Assembly: GCF_022568795.1 (NCBI RefSeq)
Contig: NZ_JAKZHU010000001.1
Span: 1,550,001 to 1,614,000, forward strand
From: Arsenicicoccus dermatophilus
GTDB lineage: Bacteria > Actinomycetota > Actinomycetes > Actinomycetales > Dermatophilaceae
Direction: 5' to 3'
DNA length: 64,000 nt
The notes beneath the pieces were generated by a model that saw only the letters and a list, made by a program, of their open reading frames with translations, ran no database searches and was not told the origin of the DNA. A program made the position numbers and the translations under genes. How positions within the stretch are numbered: the first letter of the stretch is position 1; each line of letters begins with the position of its first letter. Below are positions 56,354-64,000 of this stretch, piece by piece.

Positions 56354-58258
56354 TCACTGCTTGCGCTGGAGCACCGCCGTGAGCGCGTCGAGGACGCCGC
56401 GGTCCTCGATCGTGGAGGGCACCTGGGCCTCCTGGCCGTCGGCGATCTGCCGCATGGTCTTGCGCAGGATCTTGCCGGATCGCGTCTTGGGCAGCCCGTC
56501 CACGATGTCCACGCGGTTGAGCGCGGCCACGGCGCCGACCTCTTCGCGCACCCGCTGCACCAGCTCCTTGCGCAGCTGCTCCTGGGCCTGCTCGGTCGAG
56601 GCGTCCACCCCGGACTTGAGCATCACCAGAGCCCGCGGGATCTGCCCCTTGAAGGAGTCGGCGACGCCGATGACCGCGCACTCGGCAACCGAGGGGTGGC
56701 CCGCCAGGGCCGCCTCGATGGCCCCCGTGGACAGGCGGTGGCCGGCGACGTTGAGGACGTCGTCGGTGCGGCCCATGACGTAGATGTAGCCGTCCTCGTC
56801 GATGTAGCCGCCGTCACCGGTGAGGTAGTAGCCGTCGAAGGCCGACAGGTAGCTGGACACATAGCGCTCGTCGTCCTGCCACAGCGTCGGCAGCGTGCCG
56901 GGCGGCATGGGCAGCTTGATGACGATCGCGCCCTCGGTGCCCGGCGGCACCGGCCGGCCCTGGTCGTCGAGCACCTGCACGTCGTAGCCGCACACCGCGG
57001 TCGAGGGCGAACCCGGCTTCACGGGCAGGTCCTCGATGCCGCGCGGGTTCGACGCGATCGGCCAGCCGGTCTCGGTCTGCCACCAGTTGTCCACCACCGG
57101 CTTGCCCGTCTTGTCGTGGGCCCAGTGGTAGGTGTCCGGGTCGAGCCGCTCGCCGGCCAGGAAGACGGTCCGCAGCGAGGAGATGTCGTAGTCCGCGAGC
57201 AGCATCGCCTCCGGGTCGTCCTTCTTGATCGCCCGGAAGGCCGTCGGTGCCGTGAAGAGCGCGCTCGCGCCATAGTCCTGCACGATCCGCCAGAAGGCCC
57301 CGGCGTCGGGGGTGCCCACGGGCTTGCCCTCGTAGACGATCGTCGTGGCGCCGGTCAGCAGCGGGGCATAGACGATGTAGGAGTGGCCGACCACCCACCC
57401 GACGTCGGACGCGGTGAACATGGTGTCGCCCGGGTTCACGCCGTAGAGGTGGGGCATCGACCACCGCAGTGCCACGGCATAGCCGCCGGAGTCGCGGACG
57501 ATGCCCTTGGGCTTCCCGGTCGTCCCGGAGGTGTAGAGGATGTAGAGCGGGTGCGCGGACTCGACGGGCACGCACTCGGCCGGCTGCACCACGCCCGGGC
57601 GCATCACCTCGGCCCAGTCCAGGTCCCGCTCCCCCATCTGCGCGGGCTCCTGCTCGCGCTGCAGGATGACGCAGTGCTCGGGCTTGTGCTCGGCCCGGCG
57701 GATGGCCTCGTCGAGATAGGGCTTGTACTTCACCACGCGCTTGGGCTCGATGCCGCAGCTGGCGCTGACGACGACCTTGGGCGCCGCGTCGTCGATGCGG
57801 GCGGCGAGCTCCTGCGGGGCGAAGCCGCCGAAGACCACCGAGTGGATCGCGCCGATGCGCGCGCACGCCAGCATGGCGATCACCGCCTCCGGAACCATCG
57901 GCATGTAGACCACCACCCGGTCGCCCTTGGTGACGCCCAGGTCCCGCAGCACCCCCGCGAAGCGGGCGACCTCGTCGAGCAGCTCGGCGTAGGTGTAGGT
58001 GCGCCTCGTCCCGGTGACGGGCGAGTCGTGGTGCAGCGCAGGCTGGTCCGCGCGGCCCTTGACGACGTGACGGTCCAGCGCGTTGTAGCAGACGTTGAGG
58101 CGCCCGTCCGGGAACCAGGTGTAGAACGGCGCCCTCGAGTCGTCCAGCACCTCCGACGGTGTGGTGATCCAGTCGATGTCCGCGGCCGCCTCGGCCCAGA
58201 AGGCCGTGGGGTCCTGCCTGCTCTTGTCGTACGCCGCTGCGTAAGCACCCTTGCTCAT
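56354..58258 (-). CDS. prpE: Propionyl-CoA synthetase-type acyl-CoA ligase (PrpE)
   Basis: PrpE activates propionate (and less well acetate) to the CoA thioester through an acyl-AMP. The 634-residue product has the N-terminal pattern APFYTWFPDGRLNVCYNALD characteristic of the propionate group. It also has the AMP-binding P-loop YTSGTTGKPKGI, DNWWQTETGWPI, GDGGYIDEDGY and the C-terminal catalytic lysine region LPKTRSGKILRK, which is the known acetylation site. ATG 58258 gives MSKGAYAAAYDKS. It is transcribed alone. No methylcitrate genes are near. Confidence 0.93.
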   Translation of the reverse strand: MSKGAYAAAYDKSRQDPTAFWAEAAADIDWITTPSEVLDDSRAPFYTWFPDGRLNVCYNALDRHVVKGRADQPALHHDSPVTGTRRTYTYAELLDEVARFAGVLRDLGVTKGDRVVVYMPMVPEAVIAMLACARIGAIHSVVFGGFAPQELAARIDDAAPKVVVSASCGIEPKRVVKYKPYLDEAIRRAEHKPEHCVILQREQEPAQMGERDLDWAEVMRPGVVQPAECVPVESAHPLYILYTSGTTGKPKGIVRDSGGYAVALRWSMPHLYGVNPGDTMFTASDVGWVVGHSYIVYAPLLTGATTIVYEGKPVGTPDAGAFWRIVQDYGASALFTAPTAFRAIKKDDPEAMLLADYDISSLRTVFLAGERLDPDTYHWAHDKTGKPVVDNWWQTETGWPIASNPRGIEDLPVKPGSPSTAVCGYDVQVLDDQGRPVPPGTEGAIVIKLPMPPGTLPTLWQDDERYVSSYLSAFDGYYLTGDGGYIDEDGYIYVMGRTDDVLNVAGHRLSTGAIEAALAGHPSVAECAVIGVADSFKGQIPRALVMLKSGVDASTEQAQEQLRKELVQRVREEVGAVAALNRVDIVDGLPKTRSGKILRKTMRQIADGQEAQVPSTIEDRGVLDALTAVLQRKQ

Positions 58259-58272
58259 GGATACATACAACA

Positions 58273-58304
58273 CGTGTCCCGGTGGCCTGGGCCACCGGGA
58301 CACG
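58273..58304 (-). terminator. Hairpin terminator after the small secreted protein gene
   Basis: A perfect 15-bp stem (CGTGTCCCGGTGGCC / GGCCACCGGGACACG) with a 2-base loop lies between the stop of the small secreted protein gene (58345) and the prpE start (58258). Confidence 0.85.
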
Positions 58305-58344
58305 GCGTTGGTGCGGTCGTCGGACCGCTGGGTGCGGCGAGCGG

Positions 58345-58758
58345 TCAGCAGCCGCCCAGGTGCAGAGCCTTGAGCACCGCGGCGGGAGCGATGCCGCAGC
58401 CCACCTGCGCGGTGCCGAGGTCGGCCACGGTCCAGCGGCCGTTGACCATGCGCAGCACGACGACCGCGTCGTCGGTCTGGCCCTTGGTGGCGTGGACGGT
58501 GGCGCGGGCCCAGCCGCCGGAGACGACCTGGACGCGCTGCACGCGCCAGTCGGCGCGCTTCCACCCACGCATGGAGCGGTCGGTGGCGATGGCCCAGTAG
58601 ATCTTGGACACCGTCGCGCGGGAGACGGGAACCTGGCGCACGGCGGCGACGGTGCGGGTCGGCGCGGCGGACGAGGCAGTGGCGTGACCGGACAGGCCCA
58701 CGCTCATGGCGAGGAGCGAGGAAGCGGCGGCGGCCACGAGGGTGGAGCGACGAGGCAT
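58345..58758 (-). CDS. Small secreted protein of unknown function
   Basis: This 137-residue protein has a clear signal peptide (MPRRSTLVAAAASSLLAMSV, cut after ATASSAA near residue 32). The mature part of about 105 residues has the look of a small alpha+beta domain, with VQVVSGGWARATVHATKG and VVVLRMVNGRWTVADLGTA. Two cysteines near the end (VGCGIAPAAVLKALHLGGC) could form a disulfide. I do not recognise the family. The gene is a single unit ended by the hairpin at 58273-58304. Confidence 0.78.
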   Translation of the reverse strand: MPRRSTLVAAAASSLLAMSVGLSGHATASSAAPTRTVAAVRQVPVSRATVSKIYWAIATDRSMRGWKRADWRVQRVQVVSGGWARATVHATKGQTDDAVVVLRMVNGRWTVADLGTAQVGCGIAPAAVLKALHLGGC

Positions 58759-58887
58759 AGAGATATTCCTTTGCAGACCGGACGAGGAGGCGACGGAGCC
58801 ACTACATCACTGCGGGAGCGCATCCGTCTGCCCCCGGGTGGCAGGACCGACGGCAACATCACCCGTGTGGTCGGACATGATGACCTG

Positions 58888-60051
58888 GTGGAGATCTCTG
58901 ATACGCGCAGACTGACCATGCTCCTCGACCAGGGCCTGCCGCTCCAGGGTGTCCGGCTGCAGTCGGTCGATCTTACTCGCTGCAGCGAATCCCTCATGCG
59001 ACGCGACGATCTCAGCGGGCTCGTGGTGCTCGGCGGCGCCCGCACCGAGGCCCTCACCGAGCACCTCGTCCGGGCCGGGGCGGTGGTCTTCCCCACCGTC
59101 GCCGATGCACCCGTCGACGTCTACCGCTCCGCGCTCTACACCCCCGAGGAGCTCTACGCCGGGCTCGACGCGGGCTACGACCGGACGCCCGACGCCCTGG
59201 CCTATGCCTGGTCCCAGGACGCGGCGCTCGCGGGCGACCCCTACGTCGCCGTCCTGCGCTCGCTGCACGACGACGCCATGGAGGACGCCCTCGACGAGCT
59301 GCTCGAGGATCGGCGGATCGTCGGGGTCATGGGCGGCCACGGGGTCTCGCGAGGCACCCCGGAGTATGCCGACGCGGCGCGGCTCGGCCACGCCCTGGCC
59401 CGGTCCGGGACGGTGGTCCTCACCGGTGGCGGCCCCGGGGCCATGGAGGCCGCCAACCTCGGCGCGGCCGCCCCCGACGCGGCGGCTCTCGACGCGGCGC
59501 TGGGCCGGCTGGGCCGGGTGCCGGGCTTCCAGCCGTCCGTGTCCGACTGGGCCCGCCTGGCTCTCGGCATACGGCAGTCCTGGCCACCCGCGACCGTGAT
59601 GTCGAGCGTAGGCATCCCCACCTGGTTCTACGGGCACGAGCCGCCCAACGTCTTCGCCCAGCAGGTCGCGAAGTTCTTCTCCAACGCGCTGCGGGAGGAC
59701 CTGCTGCTCGCCCGCTGCACCGACGGCGTCGTGGTGCTCCCGGGCGCCGCCGGCACCGTCCAGGAGGTCTTCCAGCTGTCGACCCGGCTCTACTACGCCC
59801 CCGCCGGGGCCACCCTGCCGCTGGTGCTCGTCGACCGGGCGCAGTGGACCGACACGCTGCCCGTCTGGCCGCTGCTGCAGGCCCTCGGCGCGGGCCGGGA
59901 GATGGGCGGGCAGATCCGCCTGGTCGACCACGTCGACGAGGTCGCCCCGCTGCTGGCGCCGTCCCCGGAGCCGCCGCCGGCCGGATCCGGAACATCCCGG
60001 GTCCCCCGGACGTCACCCCAGGGAGACCACGACCCGAGGAGATCGCCCTGA
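58888..60051 (+). CDS. LOG-family (Rossmann, lysine decarboxylase-like) protein, long form
   Basis: This 387-residue protein has a central LOG-like nucleotide-binding core: GVMGGHGVSRGTPEY, VVLTGGGPGAMEAANLGA and VVLPGAAGTVQEVFQ, a variant of the PGGxGTxxE motif. LOG proteins release bases from nucleoside monophosphates. This long form has an N-terminal region of about 140 residues and an insert, so its substrate may differ. The start is uncertain: GTG 58888 or 58867 are possible, and ATG 58918 would cut the conserved VRLQSVDL part short. It uses the rare Ile codon ATA within CGGCATAC at 59565-59572. It overlaps the DedA frame at its stop. Confidence 0.85.
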   Translation: MEISDTRRLTMLLDQGLPLQGVRLQSVDLTRCSESLMRRDDLSGLVVLGGARTEALTEHLVRAGAVVFPTVADAPVDVYRSALYTPEELYAGLDAGYDRTPDALAYAWSQDAALAGDPYVAVLRSLHDDAMEDALDELLEDRRIVGVMGGHGVSRGTPEYADAARLGHALARSGTVVLTGGGPGAMEAANLGAAAPDAAALDAALGRLGRVPGFQPSVSDWARLALGIRQSWPPATVMSSVGIPTWFYGHEPPNVFAQQVAKFFSNALREDLLLARCTDGVVVLPGAAGTVQEVFQLSTRLYYAPAGATLPLVLVDRAQWTDTLPVWPLLQALGAGREMGGQIRLVDHVDEVAPLLAPSPEPPPAGSGTSRVPRTSPQGDHDPRRSP

Positions 60052-60758
60052 CCACCGTCACCACCGTCCTGCCGAGCGCACCCACCCTCGCCGGCGCACC
60101 CGCCACCGGCCCCGCAGCCGGCCCCGCAGCCGGCGGCGGGTCGACCGTCACCGACTGGGCCGTGGGGCTCATGGAGACCCTGGGCGGGCCCGGGGCCATG
60201 ATCGCCACCGTCCTGGACAGCGTCTTCCCACCGATCCCGAGCGAGCTGATCCTGCCCCTCGCGGGCTTCACCGCCCATCGCGGCGGGATGACCCTGTGGG
60301 CCGCGATCGGCTGGAGCACGCTGGGGTCGCTGATCGGCGCGCTGCTGCTCTACTGGGCCGGCGCCGCGCTGGGCCGGGCCCGACTGACCTCGGTCGCCCG
60401 ACGGATCCCGCTGGTGGACGTGCACGACATCGACCGGGCTTTCGCGTGGTTCGAGCGGCACGGGCGCACCGTGACCTTCTTCGGGCGGATGGTGCCGATG
60501 GTGCGCTCGATGGTCTCCGTCCCCGCCGGGGTGGAGCGGATGCCGCTGGTGCTGTTCTGCCTGCTGACGACCGCCGGCTCGCTGGTGTGGAACTCCGCGC
60601 TGATCGTGGGGGGCTATGCCCTGGGCACCCAGTGGTCTCGGATCGAGCGGTGGGCGGGGTGGTTCCAGCACGCCCTGGTGGCCTTCTTCGTCGTCCTCGT
60701 CGCTCGGTGGGTCTGGCAGCGGCTGGGGGCACGACGGGCAGACCGACGCGACGCCTGA
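60048..60758 (+). CDS. DedA family membrane protein, possible CTG start
   Basis: DedA proteins are membrane proteins linked to lipid carrier recycling and proton-motive force. This one has the family signature FPPIPSELILPLAGF in the first helix pair and the second-half motif GRMVPMVRSMVSVPAGVERM (the GRFxPxxRxxxxxxAG pattern). The open frame has no ATG, GTG or TTG between the LOG-family stop and GTG 60162/ATG 60171. GAGGAG lies just before CTG 60048, which overlaps the previous stop as CTGA. Starting at CTG gives 236 residues with a Pro/Ala-rich lead; starting at ATG 60171 would trim the conserved TDW region. Confidence 0.85.
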   Translation: MTTVTTVLPSAPTLAGAPATGPAAGPAAGGGSTVTDWAVGLMETLGGPGAMIATVLDSVFPPIPSELILPLAGFTAHRGGMTLWAAIGWSTLGSLIGALLLYWAGAALGRARLTSVARRIPLVDVHDIDRAFAWFERHGRTVTFFGRMVPMVRSMVSVPAGVERMPLVLFCLLTTAGSLVWNSALIVGGYALGTQWSRIERWAGWFQHALVAFFVVLVARWVWQRLGARRADRRDA

Positions 60759-60865
60759 CGCGACGCCTGGCGCGGGCTCCGCTCCACCCACCGCGGCAGC
60801 GTGGCGCCGCGGCCGGTGCCGCCTGTCGGTCCGGCGCGGCCCGGGCCCGGGCCCGGTGGTGCGCG

Positions 60866-62041
60866 TCAGGCGGTCGCGGCCGCGAGCTGCCCGCAGGCGC
60901 CGTCGATGTCCTGGCCCCGGGTGTCGCGGACCGTCGTGGAGATGCCGCGCCCGCGCAGCCGCTCGACGAACTGCTGCTCGACCCCCTTGCGGCTCGCCGT
61001 CCACCGGCTGCCCGGCGTGGGGTTGAGCGGGATCGGGTTGACGTGCACCCAGCCCGTCCCGCCAAGGGCGACGAGCTTGTCGGCGAGCAGCTCGGCCCGC
61101 CAGGCCTGGTCGTTGACGTCCTTGATCAGGGCGTACTCGATCGAGACGCGTCGCCCGGTGGCCTCGAAGTAGCGCCGGGCCGCGTCCAGGGCCTCGTCGA
61201 CCTTCCACCGGGTGTTGATCGGCACCAGCTCGTCGCGCAGCTCGTCGTCGGGGGCGTGCAGCGACAGCGCGAGGGTGACCGGGATCCCCTCCCCCGCCAG
61301 GCGGTCGATGCCCGGGACCAGCCCGACCGTCGACATGGTGATGCCCCGAGCGCTCATGCCCAGGCCGTCCGGGGTCGGGTCGACGAGACGGCGGATGGCG
61401 TCGACCGCCGGCCGGTAGTTGGCCAGCGCCTCCCCCATCCCCATGAACACGACGTTGGAGACCCGCAAGGGCCCCTCGTCCCCCTCGGGCATCGGTCCGA
61501 GCTCTCCCGCCCGCAGCGCCCGGGCGGCGCCGACGACCTGCTCGACGATCTCCGCGGTGCTCATGTTGCGCTGCAGCCCGCCCTGGCCGGTCGCGCAGAA
61601 GGGGCAGCTCATCCCGCAGCCGGCCTGGCTGGAGATGCAGATCGTCGCCCGGCCCGGATAGCGCATGACCACGGACTCCACGAGCGCGCCGTCGTGCAGC
61701 CGCCAGACCTTCTTGTGGGTCAGGCCGCCGTCGGCGACGCGGGTCGTCACCGGGGTGAGCAGCCGGGGCAGGGCCTGGGCGACCAGGTCCTCCCGCTGCG
61801 CCTTGGGCAGGTCCGGCATGTCCGCCGGGTCGGTCACCAACCGGTCGAAGTAGTGCACGCTCAGCTGCCGGGCCCGGAAGCCCTGGTGCCCCAGCTCGGT
61901 GAGCCAGGCCTTGCGGTCGGCCGGGGCGAGGTCGGCCAGGTGGACCGGAGGCTTGCCGCGGCGCGGGGCGTCGAAAGTCAGCCGGCCCGGCTCGGGTCGG
62001 GTCGTCGGCGTGGGCAGGTCCTGCGGCTGGGAGTCACTCAT
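60866..62041 (-). CDS. rlmN: 23S rRNA/tRNA adenine-C2 methyltransferase RlmN
   Basis: RlmN is a radical-SAM enzyme that methylates C2 of A2503 in 23S rRNA and A37 in some tRNAs. The 391-residue product has the radical-SAM motif [11 protein letters not shown] and [13 protein letters not shown]. It also has [20 protein letters not shown] and the methyl-carrying C-terminal cysteine region ([10 protein letters not shown]). ATG 62041 gives [10 protein letters not shown]. It lies downstream of cdsA, as in mycobacteria. Confidence 0.96.
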   Translation of the reverse strand: MSDSQPQDLPTPTTRPEPGRLTFDAPRRGKPPVHLADLAPADRKAWLTELGHQGFRARQLSVHYFDRLVTDPADMPDLPKAQREDLVAQALPRLLTPVTTRVADGGLTHKKVWRLHDGALVESVVMRYPGRATICISSQAGCGMSCPFCATGQGGLQRNMSTAEIVEQVVGAARALRAGELGPMPEGDEGPLRVSNVVFMGMGEALANYRPAVDAIRRLVDPTPDGLGMSARGITMSTVGLVPGIDRLAGEGIPVTLALSLHAPDDELRDELVPINTRWKVDEALDAARRYFEATGRRVSIEYALIKDVNDQAWRAELLADKLVALGGTGWVHVNPIPLNPTPGSRWTASRKGVEQQFVERLRGRGISTTVRDTRGQDIDGACGQLAAATA

Positions 62042-62063
62042 CGCCCCCCCATTGTCGCAGCCC

Positions 62064-62960
62064 TCACACCAGATAGGTGATGACCAGCCAGCACATCGGC
62101 GCCGTCAGCAGCAGCGAGTCCAGCCGGTCCATGATCCCGCCGTGGCCGGGAAGGATGTCTCCCATGTCCTTGATGCCGAGGTCGCGCTTGATGACGGACT
62201 CGCACAGGTCGCCCACGGTCGCCGTCACGCAGGCGCCCGCCCCGAGCAGCAGTCCCGCCCACCAGGGCGCCTGGAGCAGCCACCCCACGCAGACGGCCCC
62301 CACGACCATGCAGGTCACCATGGACCCGGCGAAGCCCTCCCAGGACTTCTTCGGCGAGACCGACGGCGCCATCGGGTGCCTTCCCTTGAGCACGCCCACG
62401 GCATAGCCGCCGATGTCGCTGAACACCGTCACGGCGATGAAGGTCACCACCTTGAGCTCGCCCGAGGGCTGGGCGAGCAGCATGATGCAGAAGCTCGCGA
62501 GGAGCGGGACGTAGGCCAGCGTCAGCGCCGCTCCCCCGACGTCGCGCATCGCGTCCCGGATTCCCAGCAGGGTCCGCCAAACGACCACCACGGCCAGGGT
62601 CACGGTGAAGGCGAGGGTGAGGGCGCGGGGCCCACCGGCATACGCGCTGAGGAGCATCGCGAGCCCGCCCACGACGGTGGGGATCACCGGGACCCGCACG
62701 TGGCCGTTGCGCACGGCCCGGACGACCTCGGTCATGCCGATGACGATGGCCACGGCCACCAGGGCCAGGAAGGCCCGTGGGTCCCACACCAGGGTCCCCA
62801 CGATGGCGGCCGCCAGGGCCACGCCGACGCCGATGGCGGCGGGCAGGTCTCGGCCCGCCTTGCCGGGCGTGCGGGCTCGACGCGCGTCCGCGAGGGCTCG
62901 CTGGATCCTGCGCTGCAGGCGCGAGCCCTCGCGGGCGTGCGGGAGGTCGGGCGTCGTCAT
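62064..62960 (-). CDS. cdsA: Phosphatidate cytidylyltransferase CdsA
   Basis: CdsA makes CDP-diacylglycerol from phosphatidate and CTP, the precursor used by PgsA (23703-24299). The 298-residue membrane protein has about eight helices and the C-terminal family signature ([20 protein letters not shown] then [14 protein letters not shown]). [11 protein letters not shown] is the other conserved patch. ATG 62960 was chosen; GTG 62972 is an alternative. It lies between frr and rlmN in one run of minus-strand genes. Confidence 0.95.
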   Translation of the reverse strand: MTTPDLPHAREGSRLQRRIQRALADARRARTPGKAGRDLPAAIGVGVALAAAIVGTLVWDPRAFLALVAVAIVIGMTEVVRAVRNGHVRVPVIPTVVGGLAMLLSAYAGGPRALTLAFTVTLAVVVVWRTLLGIRDAMRDVGGAALTLAYVPLLASFCIMLLAQPSGELKVVTFIAVTVFSDIGGYAVGVLKGRHPMAPSVSPKKSWEGFAGSMVTCMVVGAVCVGWLLQAPWWAGLLLGAGACVTATVGDLCESVIKRDLGIKDMGDILPGHGGIMDRLDSLLLTAPMCWLVITYLV

Positions 62961-62980
62961 GGTCGTCCGCACCAGCTGGC

Positions 62981-63538
62981 TCAGACCTCGAGCAGCTCGG
63001 ACTCCTTGCCCTTGAGCAGCACGTCGACCTGGTCGGTGTACTTCTTCGTCAGGCCGTCGAGCTCCTTCTCGGCGCGGCTGCCGTCGTCCTCGCCGACCTC
63101 GCCGTCCTTGACGAGCTTGTCGAGCTGGTCCTTGGCGTGACGACGCACGTTGCGGATCGAGACCTTGGCGTGCTCGCCCTTCTCGCGGGCGATCTTGATG
63201 TACTCCTTGCGGCGCTCCTGGGTCAGCTCCGGGAGGTTGATCCGCAGGACACCGCCGTCCTCGGAGGGGTTCAACCCCAGGCTGGACGCGCGCAGGGCCT
63301 TCTCCACGTCGCGGACCGCACCCTTGTCGAAGGGGGTGATCAGGACCATGCGGGCCTCGGGGACCTGGATCGAGGCGAGCTGCTGCAGCGGGGTCGGGGC
63401 GCCGTAGTAGTCGACCATGATCTTCTGGAACAGGGCGGGGTTGGCCCGGCCGGTGCGGATCGCCGCGAAGTCCTCCTTGGCGACCTCGACGGCCTTGTCC
63501 ATCTTGTCCTCGGCCTCGAGCATGATGTCGTCGATCAT
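62981..63538 (-). CDS. frr: Ribosome recycling factor Frr
   Basis: Frr, with EF-G, splits the ribosome after termination. The 185-residue product has the standard length and the motifs RTGRANPALFQKIMVDYYG, APTPLQQLASIQVPEARM, ALRASSLGLNPSEDGGVLRI and LPELTQERRKEYIKIA. ATG 63538 gives MIDDIMLEAEDKMDKAVE. It follows pyrH with a 93-bp gap. Confidence 0.98.
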   Translation of the reverse strand: MIDDIMLEAEDKMDKAVEVAKEDFAAIRTGRANPALFQKIMVDYYGAPTPLQQLASIQVPEARMVLITPFDKGAVRDVEKALRASSLGLNPSEDGGVLRINLPELTQERRKEYIKIAREKGEHAKVSIRNVRRHAKDQLDKLVKDGEVGEDDGSRAEKELDGLTKKYTDQVDVLLKGKESELLEV

Positions 63539-63631
63539 GGTGTCCTCCAGCGTCTTTCGGTATGGCGAAGAAAAATACGGGGCAGATCTGGCTCCGGGCC
63601 GCACGGGGTCACCCGCAGACCCGCGGGTGTC

Positions 63632-64000
63632 TCAGGCGGTGACGAGCGTGCCGATGCGGTCCCCGCGGACGGCGGCGGCGACGTTGCCCGCGCCCTCCAT
63701 CCCGAAGACGATCATCGGCAGCTTGTTGTCCATGCACAGGCTGAAGGCCGCCGCGTCGACGACCTTGAGGTTGCGCGAGAGCGCCTCGGCGTAGGACAGC
63801 GTGTCATAGCGCTTGGCCGTCGGCGTGGTGCGCGGGTCGGCGTCGTACACCCCGTCGACGCCGTTCTTGGCGATCAGGACGGCGTCGCACCGGGTCTCCA
63901 GGGCCCGCTGGGCGCTGACCGTGTCGGTGGAGAAGTACGGCATGCCGGCGCCGGCGCCGAAGATCACGACCCGGCCCTTGTCCAGGTGTCGCATCGCGCG
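63632..64000 (-). CDS. pyrH: Uridylate kinase PyrH, C-terminal part (runs off right edge)
   Basis: PyrH phosphorylates UMP to UDP. Only the last 123 residues or so are inside the window; the start lies beyond the right edge. Visible family motifs are [35 protein letters not shown] and [20 protein letters not shown]. It heads the pyrH-frr-cdsA-rlmN order conserved in actinobacteria. Confidence 0.96.
   Translation of the reverse strand, partial: RAMRHLDKGRVVIFGAGAGMPYFSTDTVSAQRALETRCDAVLIAKNGVDGVYDADPRTTPTAKRYDTLSYAEALSRNLKVVDAAAFSLCMDNKLPMIVFGMEGAGNVAAAVRGDRIGTLVTA

Noticed and set aside
1-64000. tRNA or rRNA genes, prophage or integrative element
   Set aside because: No cloverleaf-like or rRNA sequence, integrase, phage structural gene or attachment-site duplication was seen on reading both strands; a covariance-model search was not possible here.

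Overview
The window is a high-GC stretch (roughly 70% or more by eye) of an actinobacterial chromosome, most likely from the Micrococcales (Dermatophilaceae/Intrasporangiaceae-like). The evidence is gene order. Reading along, dapF-miaA-miaB, recX-recA-DUF3046, clgR-cinA-pgsA-rimO-ftsK, RNase J-dapA, thyA-dfrA, proS-GNAT, ispG-rip1-dxr and rlmN-cdsA-frr-pyrH follow the order known from mycobacteria and other actinobacteria. Most of these genes lie on the minus strand and are joined by ATGA, GTGA or short overlaps. No rRNA, tRNA, CRISPR array, insertion sequence or prophage was seen.

Accessory blocks sit between the conserved ones. Positions 3986-9295 hold an RNA-repair locus: rtcB diverges from hen1-pnkp. 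Both genes of the hen1-pnkp pair are damaged in this sequence, hen1 by an in-frame TAG and pnkp by a one-base frameshift. Next come a secreted serine protease with a Thr/Pro stalk (9424-10698) and a YccF-type membrane protein. Two adjacent secreted WGxxGxxG-motif proteins lie at 14803-15570. The large helicase gene lhr (15682-20547) is followed by a methyltransferase, a broken VOC/PhnB-like gene and nei2. A remnant of an M19 dipeptidase precedes an APC-type permease (26234-27754). A glycosyltransferase and a DMT-type transporter lie at 30812-33012.

From 42585 to 46488 two secreted proteins with malectin-like C-termini share a 1,017-bp block that I read as identical. Their signal peptides, C-terminal domains and flanks differ. 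They interrupt the neighbourhood expected between ispG and the GNAT-proS pair. Further right are a four-gene polyamine-type ABC transporter (51926-56113), a propionyl-CoA synthetase, a small secreted protein, a LOG-like protein and a DedA protein. The window ends inside pyrH.

The core genes cover tRNA modification (miaA, miaB), ribosome modification and recycling (rimO, rlmN, frr), DNA repair (recA, recX, lhr, nei2), RNA decay (RNase J), the MEP isoprenoid pathway (dxr, ispG), lysine/diaminopimelate synthesis (dapA, dapF), thymidylate and folate metabolism (thyA, dfrA, dCMP deaminase) and phospholipid synthesis (pgsA, cdsA). Strong perfect hairpins separate most convergent units. An octamer, GTATGCCG, recurs about 20 times across the window on both strands and in all reading contexts.
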